DNA of 64,000 nucleotides. It comes from Streptomyces eurocidicus (GTDB lineage Bacteria; Actinomycetota; Actinomycetes; Streptomycetales; Streptomycetaceae). The translations under genes and the position numbers were made by a program. The stretch covers positions 434,001 to 498,000 of the forward strand of contig NZ_LGUI01000003.1 of the NCBI RefSeq assembly GCF_002891295.1, given 5' to 3'. The notes beneath the pieces were generated by a model, which was given only the letters and a program-made list of their open reading frames with translations, was not told the origin of the DNA and made no database searches. How positions within the stretch are numbered: position 1 is the first letter of the stretch; each line of letters begins with the position of its first letter. Below, in pieces: positions 8,774 to 17,474 of the stretch.

Positions 8774-8835
8774 AGGGTCCGGTCCATCGACGGCGAGGGC
8801 TGGGACGGCTCCCGCACGCTCCCTACGGTGGGCCC

Positions 8836-9834
8836 ATGACCAGCACCTTTCGCGCAGTTCAGCAGATCTCCCGGCCGCACGGCATGCCGGTGCCCGGCGA
8901 CTTCGCCTTCGTCGAGCGGCCGATGCCGGAGGTCGCGCCCGGCACCGCCCTGGTGGAGAACCTCTATCTGTCCGTCGACCCGTACATGCGGGAGGCCATG
9001 GACGCGGAATGGAAGCTGGAGCACCCGCTGGAGGGCCGTTCGATCGGCCGCGTCACCGCCTCCCGCGACCCGGGGCTCGCGGTCGGCGATCTCGTCTTCC
9101 ACCGGGCCGGGTGGCGTACGCACGCGCTGGTGAGCCGGGCGGAGGGGGCGCGGGTGCTGCCCCGGCACACGGGGGTGCCGGTCGGCTCGTACCTCGGTCT
9201 GCTCGGCGGTACGGGCCTGAGCGCGTACGTCGCCCTCACCCGGATCGCCGGGCTCCAGCCCGGCGAGACCGTCTTCGTCTCGGCCGCGGCGGGCGGCGTG
9301 GGCAGCGCGGCCGGCCGGCTGGCCAGGCTGCTGGGCGCGGGCCGGGTGATCGGCAGCGCGGGGTCGCCCCGGAAGGTCGCGCACCTCGTCGGCCGCCTCG
9401 GGTTCGACGCCGCCTTCGACTACCACGACGGCTCGGTCGGCGAGCAGCTCGCGAAGGCCGCACCGGACGGCATCGACGTGTACGTGGACAACGTCGGCGG
9501 CGACCACCTGGAGGGCGCGATCTCGGCCATGCGCGACCATGGGCGGATCGCCTGGTGCGGAGCGGTCGCCCAGTACAACAGCGCGGAACCCCCGCCGGCG
9601 CCCCGCAACCTCTACGACATCGTGGAGAAGAGCATCCGTCTGGAGGGCTTCCTCGTCCGCCAGTACGGCGACGCACAGGCCGAGTTGGAGGACTTCCTGA
9701 TCCCGCACATCCAGGCGGGCCGGGTGACGCAGGACGAGACGGTCGTCGACGGGTTCGACGGCGTGGTGGACGCCTTCCTGGGCATGCTGCGCGGCCGCAA
9801 CACCGGGAAGATGCTGGTCAAGCTCGGGGACTGA
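8836..9834 (+). CDS. NADP-dependent oxidoreductase, zinc-independent MDR family (CurA/leukotriene reductase type)
   Basis: This 332-residue protein has an N-terminal GroES-like domain (VENLYLSVDPYMRE) and a nucleotide-binding Rossmann domain with the glycine motif AAAGGVGSAAGRLA near residues 155-170. A C-terminal YDIVEKSIRLEGF segment is typical of the group. Zinc ligands are absent. Members reduce the double bond of alpha,beta-unsaturated ketones or aldehydes using NADPH. The start is ATG 8836. It is divergent from a LysR regulator, which probably activates it in response to a toxic enone, though the inducer cannot be deduced. It is followed after 14 bp by the convergent end of a VOC protein gene. 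Confidence 0.88.
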   Translation: MTSTFRAVQQISRPHGMPVPGDFAFVERPMPEVAPGTALVENLYLSVDPYMREAMDAEWKLEHPLEGRSIGRVTASRDPGLAVGDLVFHRAGWRTHALVSRAEGARVLPRHTGVPVGSYLGLLGGTGLSAYVALTRIAGLQPGETVFVSAAAGGVGSAAGRLARLLGAGRVIGSAGSPRKVAHLVGRLGFDAAFDYHDGSVGEQLAKAAPDGIDVYVDNVGGDHLEGAISAMRDHGRIAWCGAVAQYNSAEPPPAPRNLYDIVEKSIRLEGFLVRQYGDAQAELEDFLIPHIQAGRVTQDETVVDGFDGVVDAFLGMLRGRNTGKMLVKLGD

Positions 9835-9848
9835 GGGCGCCCCGGACC

Positions 9849-10646
9849 CTACGCGTCCGCCATCGGCGGCATCTCTCCCTCCGTCTTCCCCGGGTCGATC
9901 ACGGAGAACGCCGCCCCTTGCGGGTCGGTCAGCGCCGCGAAGCGGCCGAACGGGGTGCTCATCGGCCCGAACTTCAGCTCGCCGCCGCCCTTTTGCGCCT
10001 TCTCCACGGCGGCGTCGCAGTCCGCGACGGCGAAGAAGATGTTGACGTACGGCGGGACCTCGGCCGGGAATTCGTCCGCCATCACCATCCGGCCCAGGAC
10101 GGTGTCGTCACCCAGGTCGAAGACCTTGAAGTCGACCTGGGGGTCGTCCATGCGCCGGACGCGGTAGGGGAAGACGGCCGGGAAGAAGACGTCCGCCTTC
10201 TCCGGCTGCCGGGTGAACACCTCGGCCCAGCAGAAGGATCCGGTCTCGCCCCGCTTCTCGAAGCCCTCGTGGGTGCCCGCCTGCCAGACGCCGAAGGCCA
10301 CCCCGCCGGGGTCCTTCGCGAGCAGCATCGAGCCGAATTCGCCGACCTGCATCGGCCCCATCACCACCTCGCCGCCGCTGTCGCCGATCTTCTTGGCGGT
10401 GGCGGCGGCGTCGGGCGAGGCGAAGTACAGGCACCAGGCCGCCACGGGGTCCGCCTGGCCCGGCATCGGCGGCACCACCGCGGCCACCGCTTTGCCGTCC
10501 GAGTACGCCTGTGTGTAATTGCCGAACTCCGCCGAGCTCTCGGCGAAAGTCCAGCCCAGCAGATCGCCGTAGAAGCCTTTCGCGCCCTCCACATCCGGGA
10601 ACATCGCGTCGGCCCAGCACGGCATGCCTTCCGGTAGCGCGACCAT
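9849..10646 (-). CDS. VOC (glyoxalase-fold) protein with two domains
   Basis: This 265-residue protein is built of two vicinal-oxygen-chelate domains, at about residues 5-125 and 135-255. Each has the beta-alpha-beta-beta-beta pattern and a repeated phrase of the type DPGGVAFGVWQ / DPQGAAFSVID at its end. Such tandem VOC proteins include hydroxylases and metal-dependent resistance proteins, but most are uncharacterised. The start is ATG 10646 after GGGAG. It stands alone between a convergent oxidoreductase gene and a 361-bp intergenic region. The substrate is unknown. Confidence 0.82.
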   Translation of the reverse strand: MVALPEGMPCWADAMFPDVEGAKGFYGDLLGWTFAESSAEFGNYTQAYSDGKAVAAVVPPMPGQADPVAAWCLYFASPDAAATAKKIGDSGGEVVMGPMQVGEFGSMLLAKDPGGVAFGVWQAGTHEGFEKRGETGSFCWAEVFTRQPEKADVFFPAVFPYRVRRMDDPQVDFKVFDLGDDTVLGRMVMADEFPAEVPPYVNIFFAVADCDAAVEKAQKGGGELKFGPMSTPFGRFAALTDPQGAAFSVIDPGKTEGEMPPMADA

Positions 10647-11007
10647 GGTCCTGGCTCCCTCCACAACAGGTTGAACAGTCCCGTTTCCCACGCTAGTCAG
10701 TCGGCCGGGGGCCCGCACGGCAGGAGGCCGGGGCCCCGGGGGCGCGCCTCTGCCCCCTCCTGGATCCCGCCTGTTTACCGATGTTTACCCCTGTTTCACC
10801 GGTGAAGCGTCGATTGCGGGGTATGCGCCACGCCCGGGCGAGTAGGCGGCACACTTCCGCGTGCTGCTGAATTGTCTTCTATTCACTGCGTTCGTACGCG
10901 AATAAAGGCGCCTACAGCGACCGATATCCGGGGCATCCCCCATGTTTATCGCGGGAGTTGGCCGGAGGGAGTTCCCAGATGGCGGCCGCTTACGGCACGA
11001 TGACCGC
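10647..11007. other. Intergenic region with three 10-bp-phased TGTTTMC repeats
   Basis: No gene is visible. At 10771-10800 the phrase CTGTTTACCG / ATGTTTACCC / CTGTTTCACC repeats three times at exactly 10-bp steps, about one helical turn. Around 10860-10920 the sequence is less G+C-rich than its surroundings and could hold the promoter for the following secreted or membrane protein. The phased repeats look like protein-binding iterons, perhaps for control of the VOC gene or the downstream gene. Confidence 0.4.
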
Positions 11008-11607
11008 ATGGCCACGGCTCCGCCGCATGTCGGCGTGCTGCGAGCCCGCCTTTCCGCGGCGGGCCCCTGGTGGCTTTCCTGGATGGGGCTGCTGCTCCTC
11101 GCGCTCCTCTACAGCCACGGCATGACGACGGAAGGCGCCTCGGCCCATCCGGTGCATCCGGGGTTGACGGCCTTGTCCGCTGCCGCGCATTCCGCCGCCG
11201 GTCATGGGGGCGGCTCCTCGGCCGGATCCTCGGCGGTCGCCTCGACAGCCCCTTCGCCGGGCCTTTCGCCGGACTCCGCTACGGGTTCCGGTTCGGGTTC
11301 CGCATCCGGTGCCGCGCCGGGTTCCGTAGCCGGTGCCGCCCCCAGCGCCGGCCGCGGCCTCGCGGCCGGGCCTCCGGCCACCGGGCGTGGCGTGGCGCCC
11401 GCCCCGTACAACAGCCATGACGTCTCGCACGCCACGCAGGACTGCCTGTCCGGGGCCGTGCGGGATATGACGGGGCTGGGCGCGTTGTGTGTGGTGCCGG
11501 GGGTGGGTGGGCCGTTCTCGTACGGGCCCGGGTGGGGTGTCGTGCGGGTGGCGGGGGGCGGGGGCGGGGTGCCTTCGTCGGTCCTCTCGCCGGTTCTGCG
11601 GATCTAG
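11008..11607 (+). CDS. Small membrane-anchored protein, DUF6153-like
   Basis: This 199-residue protein has a single N-terminal hydrophobic segment (WLSWMGLLLLALLYSHGM, residues about 20-38). A long Ala/Ser/Gly/Pro-rich region follows, probably disordered and outside the membrane. The C-terminal part holds two cysteines (QDCLSG and LGALCVV) that could form a disulfide. The layout recalls the DUF6153 family of Streptomyces, whose members have one membrane segment, His-rich linkers and a C-terminal Cys pair; the match is by pattern only. The start is ATG 11008. The gene is followed directly by the large palindromic element at 11609-11965. Its function is unknown. Confidence 0.6.
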   Translation: MATAPPHVGVLRARLSAAGPWWLSWMGLLLLALLYSHGMTTEGASAHPVHPGLTALSAAAHSAAGHGGGSSAGSSAVASTAPSPGLSPDSATGSGSGSASGAAPGSVAGAAPSAGRGLAAGPPATGRGVAPAPYNSHDVSHATQDCLSGAVRDMTGLGALCVVPGVGGPFSYGPGWGVVRVAGGGGGVPSSVLSPVLRI

Positions 11608-11608
11608 G

Positions 11609-11965
11609 CCGCTGCGCGGGGCTTTGTCCCCTACCCGCCCCTTCCCTCCCCCAGCTACCGCTGGGAGGTGCCCCCATCCGGGGGCTTCGCCCCCGGGCCC
11701 CTTTCCGCGCTGCCGCGCGGTGGCCTCAATCGCCGGCCGGGCTGGATTTCGCTCCTGTCCGGGGACGGCTTTCCCGTGCCACGGGTCGTCCTTTCCGCCC
11801 GGTTCCGGGCAACAACTCAGCCCGTCCGGGGGCACCTCCTGGGGGCACCCCCAGCGGTAGCTGGGGGAGGTAGCCGGGGGAGCTTGAGGACCGGGGCCCG
11901 GGGCGGAGCCCCGTTCGGGAAGGGGCGGGGCGGGGACAAAGCCCCGCGCAGCGGCAGCACCCCGC
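11609..11965. repeat. Large nested inverted repeat, mosaic element 4
   Basis: The 406-bp gap between two plus-strand genes is filled by a compound inverted repeat. The left arm (about 11609-11745) carries CTGCGCGGGGCTTTGTCCCC, then CCCAGCTACCGCTGGG, then GGGGGCTTCGCCCCC, then the GGCCTCAATCGCCGG half hairpin. The right arm (about 11818-11965) carries the same modules reversed, ending ACAAAGCCCCGCGCAG. The central 75 bp has small stems of its own. It could fold into a cruciform or act as a strong terminator. The modules are shared with the elements at 1.3, 4.9, 7.7 and 60.9 kb. Confidence 0.75.
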
Positions 11966-12013
11966 CCGCCGCCACACCACCACCGGCACCCCCGACCCCG
12001 CGAAGGAACCCCC

Positions 12014-13162
12014 ATGCCTCCCACACCCCCTCCCGGCCCCGCCGGACTCGTCGGCGACACCCCCGTCCTCCGTATCTCCGAGCCCCTCTGTCCCCCCGGC
12101 CGCGGCTTCTGGGCGAAGCTCGAAGGGTTCAACCCCGGTGGGATCAAGGACCGCCCGGGGCTGCACATGGTCGAGCGGGCCCGCGCCCGCGGGGAGCTGG
12201 CGCCCGGCGGCATGGTCATCGAGTCCACCAGCGGGACCCTCGGGCTCGGGCTGGCGCTGGCCGGGATGGTGCACGGGCACCCCGTCACGCTGGTCACCGA
12301 TCCAGGGCTGGAACCGTCCATGATCCGGCTGCTGACCGCCTACGGGGCCCGGGTCGACGTCGTCCGCGAGCCGCATCCGGCCGGCGGCTGGCAGCAGGCA
12401 CGCCGTGACCGCGTGGCGGCGTTGCGGGACGCGCACCCCGGGGCCTGGGTGCCGGACCAGTACAACAACCCCGACAACGTCGCCGCCTACACCCCGCTCG
12501 CCCTCGAACTCGCCGGGCAGCTCCGGCACATCGACGTCCTCGTGTGCAGCGTGGGGACCGGCGGGCACTCCGCCGGCGTGTCCCGGGTGCTGCGGCAGCT
12601 CCACCCCGGGCTCCGGCTGGTCGGCGTGGACACCATCGGCTCCACGATCTTCGGTCAGCCCGCCCGCACCCGGCTGATGCGCGGCCTCGGGTCGAGCATC
12701 TACCCCCGTAACGTCGCCTACGACAGCTTCGACGAGGTGCACTGGGTCGCCCCGGCCGAGGCCGTCTGGACCTGCCGGCGGCTGGCCGCCTCGCACTACG
12801 CCAGCGGCGGCTGGAGCGTCGGCGCCGTCGCGCTGGTCGCGGCGTGGCTGGCCCGCACGCTGCCCCGGGACACCCGGATCGCCGCGATCTTCCCCGACGG
12901 CCCGCAGCGCTATCTGACGACGGTGTTCGACGACGACTACTGCGCCGCGCACGGCCTGTGCGAGGGTCCGCCGGCCCCCGAGCCCGAGGTCGTGGGCCGG
13001 CCCGACGAGAAGGAGGTCACCCGCTGGACCCGGTGCACCCAGGTCGTCGACCCGGTCGGCGCGCGGCACGCACCCGCGTCCGCGCCCGTACCCACGTCCG
13101 CACCCGCGGCCACACCCACCGGAACCCCCCTCGCACCCGCCCCCGAGGGCGGCCCGCGGTGA
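12014..13162 (+). CDS. PLP-dependent cysteine-synthase-family enzyme
   Basis: This 382-residue fold-type II PLP enzyme has the Schiff-base lysine in GGIKDRPG (residues 42-49) and the substrate-carboxylate loop ESTSGTLG near residues 75-82. The phosphate-binding glycines are in [10 protein letters not shown] near residues 179-188. These match cysteine synthase and SbnA-type enzymes that replace a beta substituent. The C-terminal 45 residues are Pro/Ala-rich and probably disordered. The start is ATG 12014 after GAAGGAA. The stop overlaps the GTG start of an MFS gene in the sequence GTGA, so the two are translated together. This suggests that an amino acid made here is moved by that transporter. 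The true substrate is not shown by the sequence. Confidence 0.82.
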   Translation: MPPTPPPGPAGLVGDTPVLRISEPLCPPGRGFWAKLEGFNPGGIKDRPGLHMVERARARGELAPGGMVIESTSGTLGLGLALAGMVHGHPVTLVTDPGLEPSMIRLLTAYGARVDVVREPHPAGGWQQARRDRVAALRDAHPGAWVPDQYNNPDNVAAYTPLALELAGQLRHIDVLVCSVGTGGHSAGVSRVLRQLHPGLRLVGVDTIGSTIFGQPARTRLMRGLGSSIYPRNVAYDSFDEVHWVAPAEAVWTCRRLAASHYASGGWSVGAVALVAAWLARTLPRDTRIAAIFPDGPQRYLTTVFDDDYCAAHGLCEGPPAPEPEVVGRPDEKEVTRWTRCTQVVDPVGARHAPASAPVPTSAPAATPTGTPLAPAPEGGPR

Positions 13163-14457
13163 GGCCCGGCCCCGGACCGCTGGCCCAGGCCCGCTCCTTC
13201 GGCACCGTCACCCAGCTCCTGATGGTCAATCAGTTCACCATCAACCTCGGCTTCTACATGCTCATGCCCTACCTCGCCCAGCACCTCTCGGGAAACCTGG
13301 GCATGGCCGCCTGGACCGTCGGACTCGTCCTGGGCGTACGGAACTTCAGCCAGCAGGGCATGTTCTTCGTCGGCGGCACCCTCGCCGACCGGTTCGGCCA
13401 CAAACCCCTCATCGTCTCGGGGCTGGTCCTGCGCGTCGCCGGCTTCGCCGTCCTCGGGCTCGTCGACACCCTGCCCGCCCTGCTGGCGGCGTCGGCCGCC
13501 ACCGGCCTCGCGGGGGCGCTGTTCAACCCCGCCGTACGGGCCTGCCTGGCGCAGGACGCCGGGGAGCGCCGGGTGGAGGCGTTCGCCCTGTTCAACGTCT
13601 TCTACCAGGCGGGGATCCTGCTCGGCCCGCTCGTCGGCGTCCTGCTGACCGGGGTGAGCTTCCGGCTGACCTGCCTGGTCGCCGCGGCCGTCTTCGCCGT
13701 CCTGTCGGCCGTGCAGCTCCGCGCCCTGCCCGCGAGCCCGCCCCCGGGGACCGCCCCCGGGGAATCCCTGGCCTCGGTGCGCGCGCAATGGCGCGCGGTG
13801 GTCGCCAACCGGCCCTTCCTGCTGTTCTCCCTCGCGATGATCGGCTCGTACGCCCTGTCGTTCCAGGTCTATCTGGCCCTGCCGCTGGAGGTCCGCCGGG
13901 TGGCGGGCGACGACGGCGTCGGCACCGTCGGCGTGGGGCTGCTGTTCGCCGCCTCCGGGCTGGCCACGGTCGTGGGACAGACGCGGCTGACGGCCTGGTG
14001 CCGGCGGCGGCTGGGCGCCGGGCCCGCGCTCGTCGCCGGGCTGGCGGCGCTCGGGCGGCCTTCCTGCCCCGCTGGCCGCGACGGCGGCCCCGGTGCCGGC
14101 CGGCGGGCCCGCGCGGTGGGCGCTGGCCGTCCTGCCGCCGCTGGCCTCCGCGCTCCTGCTGGCGCTGGGCACGATGCTCGCCTACCCCTTCGAGATGGAC
14201 ACGATCGTCGCCCTGTCCGGGAACCGCTACGTGGCCACCCACTACGGCCTCTACAACACCATCTGCGGCATCGGCATCACCCTCGGCAATCTCCTCACGG
14301 GCGCCGCGCTGGACGCCGCGCGCTCCGCGGGGCGCCCGCCCTGCCGTGGGCCGCGCTCGCCACCCTGGGCGGCGGCTGCGCCGTGGCCGTCCTCGCCCTG
14401 CACCGCACCGGCCGGCTGACGGCGGCCCCGGCGGCCGGGGGCGTCAGGCCGGGGTGA
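13159..14457 (+). pseudogene. MFS transporter interrupted by three one-base deletions (or sequence errors)
   Basis: The gene starts with GTG 13159, overlapping the stop of the cysteine-synthase-like gene. It encodes an MFS exporter: helix 1 is QFTINLGFYMLMPYL, and motif A is GGTLADRFGHKPLIV. The frame holds to about residue 298, then breaks. Homologous protein continues in the other frames: frame 3 at 14058-14071, frame 2 at 14072-14331 (LALGTMLAYPFEMDTIVAL), and frame 1 again from 14332 (ALPWAALATLGGG) to the stop. Each shift is one missing base in a short G or C run (near 14055, 14070 and 14331). The net loss of three bases restores the frame. As written the protein would be garbled over about 90 residues. 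Homopolymer sequencing error is the simplest explanation. Confidence 0.8.
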
Positions 14458-15292
14458 ACTGCCCGTTGCCCACGACCCGGAGGAGCGCCAGCCGGTCCGC
14501 CGTGTCGGTGCCCGGCGGCGGGGTGAAGAGGACGAGACGGTGGTCGCCCTCGGGGGCCAGCAGCACCTGGCAGTCGAGGTCGACCGCGCCGATCACGGGG
14601 TGCAGCACCCTCATCCGGCTCCGCCTGCGCACCGCGACCTCGTGGCGCTCCCACAGCTCCGCGAACTCCTCGCTGGCCGCGCGCAGCCGCTCCACCAGGC
14701 GTACGGCGGCCGGGTCCGCGCCTCTGCGGGCCACCGCGGCCCGCAGGTCGGCGGTGTGCACCCGGCTGTGGTGCGCGTGCTCCTCGACGGGGTACGCGGC
14801 ACGGTTCGCCGGGTCGGCGAACCACCGCCAGACCACGTTCCGGCCGTGCTCGGAGACCGTGCACACCCCGCCCAGGAGCGTGCGGGACAGGGCATTCTGC
14901 GCGAGGACGTCCCCGAGGTCGTTCAGCACCTGGGCGGGGGTGCCCGTCAGCTGGTCGAGGAGGTGCAGCAGCCCGGGGGCGACGTGGTCGCCGGCCGCGC
15001 GCCCGGCGGGCGGCCGGTGCCCGGCGAGCACATGGAGGTGGTCGCGCTCGTCGCCGGTCAGCCGGAGGGCGCGGGCGAGCGCGGCGAGCATCTGCGGCGA
15101 GGGCTGCGGGCCCCGGGCCTGCTCCAGCCGGATGTAGTAGTCGGCCGACATGCCCGCGAGCTGCGCCACCTCCTCGCGCCGCAGGCCCGGCGTACGGCGC
15201 CGGGGGCCCTCGGGCAGGCCCGCGTCCTGGGGGCGGATCCGGTCGCGGGACCGGCGCAGGAAGTCGGCGAGGGCACGGCGGTCGATCGTCAT
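14444..15292 (-). CDS. Helix-turn-helix regulator with MmyB-like ligand domain
   Basis: This 282-residue regulator has an N-terminal XRE-type helix-turn-helix at residues 8-75 (GLRREEVAQLAGMSADYYIR). A C-terminal MmyB-like domain (PAS fold, from about residue 105) carries the typical WRWFADPANRAAYP segment. MmyB-like regulators bind small hydrophobic ligands and usually control a neighbouring enzyme. I take ATG 15292 as the start because GAGG lies 9 bases before it; ATG 15301 has no room for a binding site. The 3' end overlaps the convergent MFS gene by 14 bp. It is divergent from an alpha/beta hydrolase gene, its probable target. Confidence 0.87.
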   Translation of the reverse strand: MTIDRRALADFLRRSRDRIRPQDAGLPEGPRRRTPGLRREEVAQLAGMSADYYIRLEQARGPQPSPQMLAALARALRLTGDERDHLHVLAGHRPPAGRAAGDHVAPGLLHLLDQLTGTPAQVLNDLGDVLAQNALSRTLLGGVCTVSEHGRNVVWRWFADPANRAAYPVEEHAHHSRVHTADLRAAVARRGADPAAVRLVERLRAASEEFAELWERHEVAVRRRSRMRVLHPVIGAVDLDCQVLLAPEGDHRLVLFTPPPGTDTADRLALLRVVGNGQFTPA

Positions 15293-15453
15293 GACGATCA
15301 TCCTCGCCGATGCCGTGGCCGCGAACCAGGGACCGGCGGTCCCAGGGTGGGCGGGGCTCTCCCGGGGCGGTGCGCACGGCGGAAGAGTGGTGATCGCCGG
15401 GCGGACGCACCGCCCGGCGCAGCCCCCCCTTGAGCCTCCCGAGGAGCCCCGCC

Positions 15454-16266
15454 ATGCCCGTCGTCCCCGTCGCCGACGCCCTCGTCCACTACGACCGCTT
15501 CGACGCCACCGCCCCCGACGGCTCCCCCGCCCTGGTGCTCGTCCACGGCACCGGGTCCGCCGGCGCCGCCCTGAACTGGGGGCAGACCGTTCCCCGCTTC
15601 ACCGGCAGGCGCACCGTCCTCACCCCCGACCTCTCCGGCACCGACCGCACCCGGGACGGCGGCGGGCGGCTCACCACCGAGGGGCTCGCCGCCCAGGTGA
15701 TCGCCGTCATCGAGGACGCCGGCACCGGCCCGGTGGACCTGCTGGGCTTCTCGATGGGCGCCCCCGTCTCCGCCGCCGTCGCCGCGCTCCGCCCCGACCT
15801 CGTACGACGCCTCGTCCTGGTGGCCGGCTGGGCCCGCACCGACGGCGACGAGTACCTCCGCAACCTCTTCACCCTCTGGCAGCGCCTGGGCGACCTCGAC
15901 CCCGAGGGCTTCGGGCGGAGCGTGGCCATGACCGGGTTCAGCCGCGGCTACCTCAACGCCATCGGCCGCGAGGGCTTCGAGCAGCTGGTCCCGAACATGC
16001 CGCCCACCCCCGGCACCCTCCGCCACGTCGACCTCGACCTCCGTGTCGACATCCGCGACCTGCTGCCGCGCGTCGAGGCCGAGACCCTGGTCATCGGCTG
16101 CGCCCAGGACGCGACCGTCCCGGTGGAGCACAGCCGGGCCCTGCACGCCGCGCTCTCGCGGACCACCACCGCGTCGTACACGGAGATGGACGCCGGGCAC
16201 GTGGTGTTCTTCGAGAAGGCGGACGAGTTCGTGCAGCGGGTCACCGACTTCGTCGAGGCGCCGTGA
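15454..16266 (+). CDS. Alpha/beta hydrolase
   Basis: This 270-residue hydrolase has the oxyanion motif LVHGTGSAG (about residues 31-39) and the nucleophile elbow GFSMGA (Ser near residue 103). The acid is in the CAQDATVP region (Asp near 215) and the catalytic His is in DAGHVVFF (near 249). Together they make a complete Ser-Asp-His triad. It is a soluble esterase, lactonase or C-C hydrolase of unknown substrate. The start is ATG 15454, 7 bases after GAGGAG. It diverges from the MmyB-type regulator, which probably controls it. A 41-residue membrane protein gene follows 47 bp downstream. Confidence 0.85.
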   Translation: MPVVPVADALVHYDRFDATAPDGSPALVLVHGTGSAGAALNWGQTVPRFTGRRTVLTPDLSGTDRTRDGGGRLTTEGLAAQVIAVIEDAGTGPVDLLGFSMGAPVSAAVAALRPDLVRRLVLVAGWARTDGDEYLRNLFTLWQRLGDLDPEGFGRSVAMTGFSRGYLNAIGREGFEQLVPNMPPTPGTLRHVDLDLRVDIRDLLPRVEAETLVIGCAQDATVPVEHSRALHAALSRTTTASYTEMDAGHVVFFEKADEFVQRVTDFVEAP

Positions 16267-16313
16267 CCGCACGACGACGGCCCGCGACCGGACCCGCCCG
16301 GTAGAATCACGGG

Positions 16314-16439
16314 GTGGAGAGCGAGAAGTGGCAGCAGAAGCAGGTCGCCCTGCGCGTGCTGGTCTACGTCTTCGTCACCCACCTCTTCGCGGGCTTCGTC
16401 TGGCTACTGTTCTACCTCGGCGGCCACGCCGACAAGTGA
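16314..16439 (+). CDS. DUF6126-like 41-residue membrane protein
   Basis: A GTG start at 16314 opens a 41-codon frame: a charged N terminus (VESEKWQQKQVALR), one membrane helix (VLVYVFVTHLFAGFVWLLFY) and a short GGHADK tail. The pattern of charged head, aromatic-rich helix and Gly-Gly-His end matches the DUF6126 family of Streptomyces, which is often found beside helix-turn-helix genes. Its function is unknown. The last 36 bp overlap the 3' end of the AraC gene on the opposite strand. The gene is easily missed because of its size; the good helix and the family resemblance support it. Confidence 0.6.
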   Translation: MESEKWQQKQVALRVLVYVFVTHLFAGFVWLLFYLGGHADK

Positions 16440-17372
16440 GCCGGACGCCACCTCCGCAAGGGCCGCCGTCACCGCCGCCCGGTGCGCGCTCGGGCTCGTA
16501 CCGCGCACCCGCTTGAAGGCGGCGCTGAAGCCGAAGGCGTCCGCGTACCCCACCCGCCGGGCCACCCCCGCGATCGTCGCGCCGGGCTCGGCCAGCAGGT
16601 CCGCCGCCAGCGTCATCCGCCACTCCGTGAGGTACGCCAGCGGGGGCTCGGCGAGCAGGTCGTTGAAGCGCTTGGCGAGCGTGGAGCGGGACACCCCGGC
16701 CTCCGCCGCCAGCGAGGCGAGGGTCCAGGGCCGGGCCGGCTCGTCGTGCATGGCCCGCAGCGCGGGGCCCACGGCGTCGTCGCCGAGCGCCCGGTACCAG
16801 GCGGGCCGCGCGGCCTCGGGGCGGTCGAACCAGTCCCGCAGGGTGCACACCAGCAGCCAGTCCAGCAGCCGGTCCACCACGATCTGCCGCCCGGGGCGGA
16901 CGGCGGACAACTGGGCCTCCAGATAGGCGCGCATCCCCGAGCAGTCGTCGTCGTCCGCCACGACCACGACCGGCGGCAGCACCCGCAGCAGCCGGCGCGG
17001 CACCTCGCCCCGGACCCGGTACGCGCCCGCCATCAGCACCGTACGGCCGTCCGGCGCCGCTTCCCCGCCCTGCCGGGCGCCCGGCTCGCCGCAGCGGATG
17101 TCCCGCGTCAGCCCCGGCCGGGCCGCCGACGCCGGGTCGTCGGCGAACACGAACGGCTCGGGCCCGCGCACGATCGCCGCGTCGCCCACCCGGATCCGGC
17201 GCGGCTCCCCGCCGCCGCCCGGGACGATCCAGCCCTCGCCGCGCAGCGGCACGCACAGCGTCAGATAGGCGTCGCCGGTGAAGCGCAGCGCCCACGGCGG
17301 GGACAGCACCGAGCCGCCGAACAGGGCGCCGTTGGCGCGCACGCCTCGCAACAGATCGTCGAACGGGTCCAT
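16404..17372 (-). CDS. AraC family regulator with N-terminal cupin
   Basis: This 322-residue regulator has an N-terminal cupin-like sensor domain (about residues 1-190) and a C-terminal AraC double helix-turn-helix (about 205-305) with WTLASLAAEAGVSRSTLAKR and GVARRVGYADAFGFSAAFKR. The group commonly activates detoxification or redox enzymes. The start is ATG 17372. The neighbouring divergent gene, an NmrA-like NAD(P)-binding protein, is the likely target; the 102-bp gap would hold both promoters. The 3' end overlaps the small DUF6126-like gene on the other strand by 36 bp. Confidence 0.87.
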   Translation of the reverse strand: MDPFDDLLRGVRANGALFGGSVLSPPWALRFTGDAYLTLCVPLRGEGWIVPGGGGEPRRIRVGDAAIVRGPEPFVFADDPASAARPGLTRDIRCGEPGARQGGEAAPDGRTVLMAGAYRVRGEVPRRLLRVLPPVVVVADDDDCSGMRAYLEAQLSAVRPGRQIVVDRLLDWLLVCTLRDWFDRPEAARPAWYRALGDDAVGPALRAMHDEPARPWTLASLAAEAGVSRSTLAKRFNDLLAEPPLAYLTEWRMTLAADLLAEPGATIAGVARRVGYADAFGFSAAFKRVRGTSPSAHRAAVTAALAEVASGSLVGVAAEVEQ

Positions 17373-17474
17373 GGCCTCACGATATGCGGCCCCCACGGCC
17401 CCTCGTACGGACGCACATGGCCGCCGGACGGACGGCCATGGTCCGCGGCCCCCGCACGGGGTTGGCTGGAGCAC

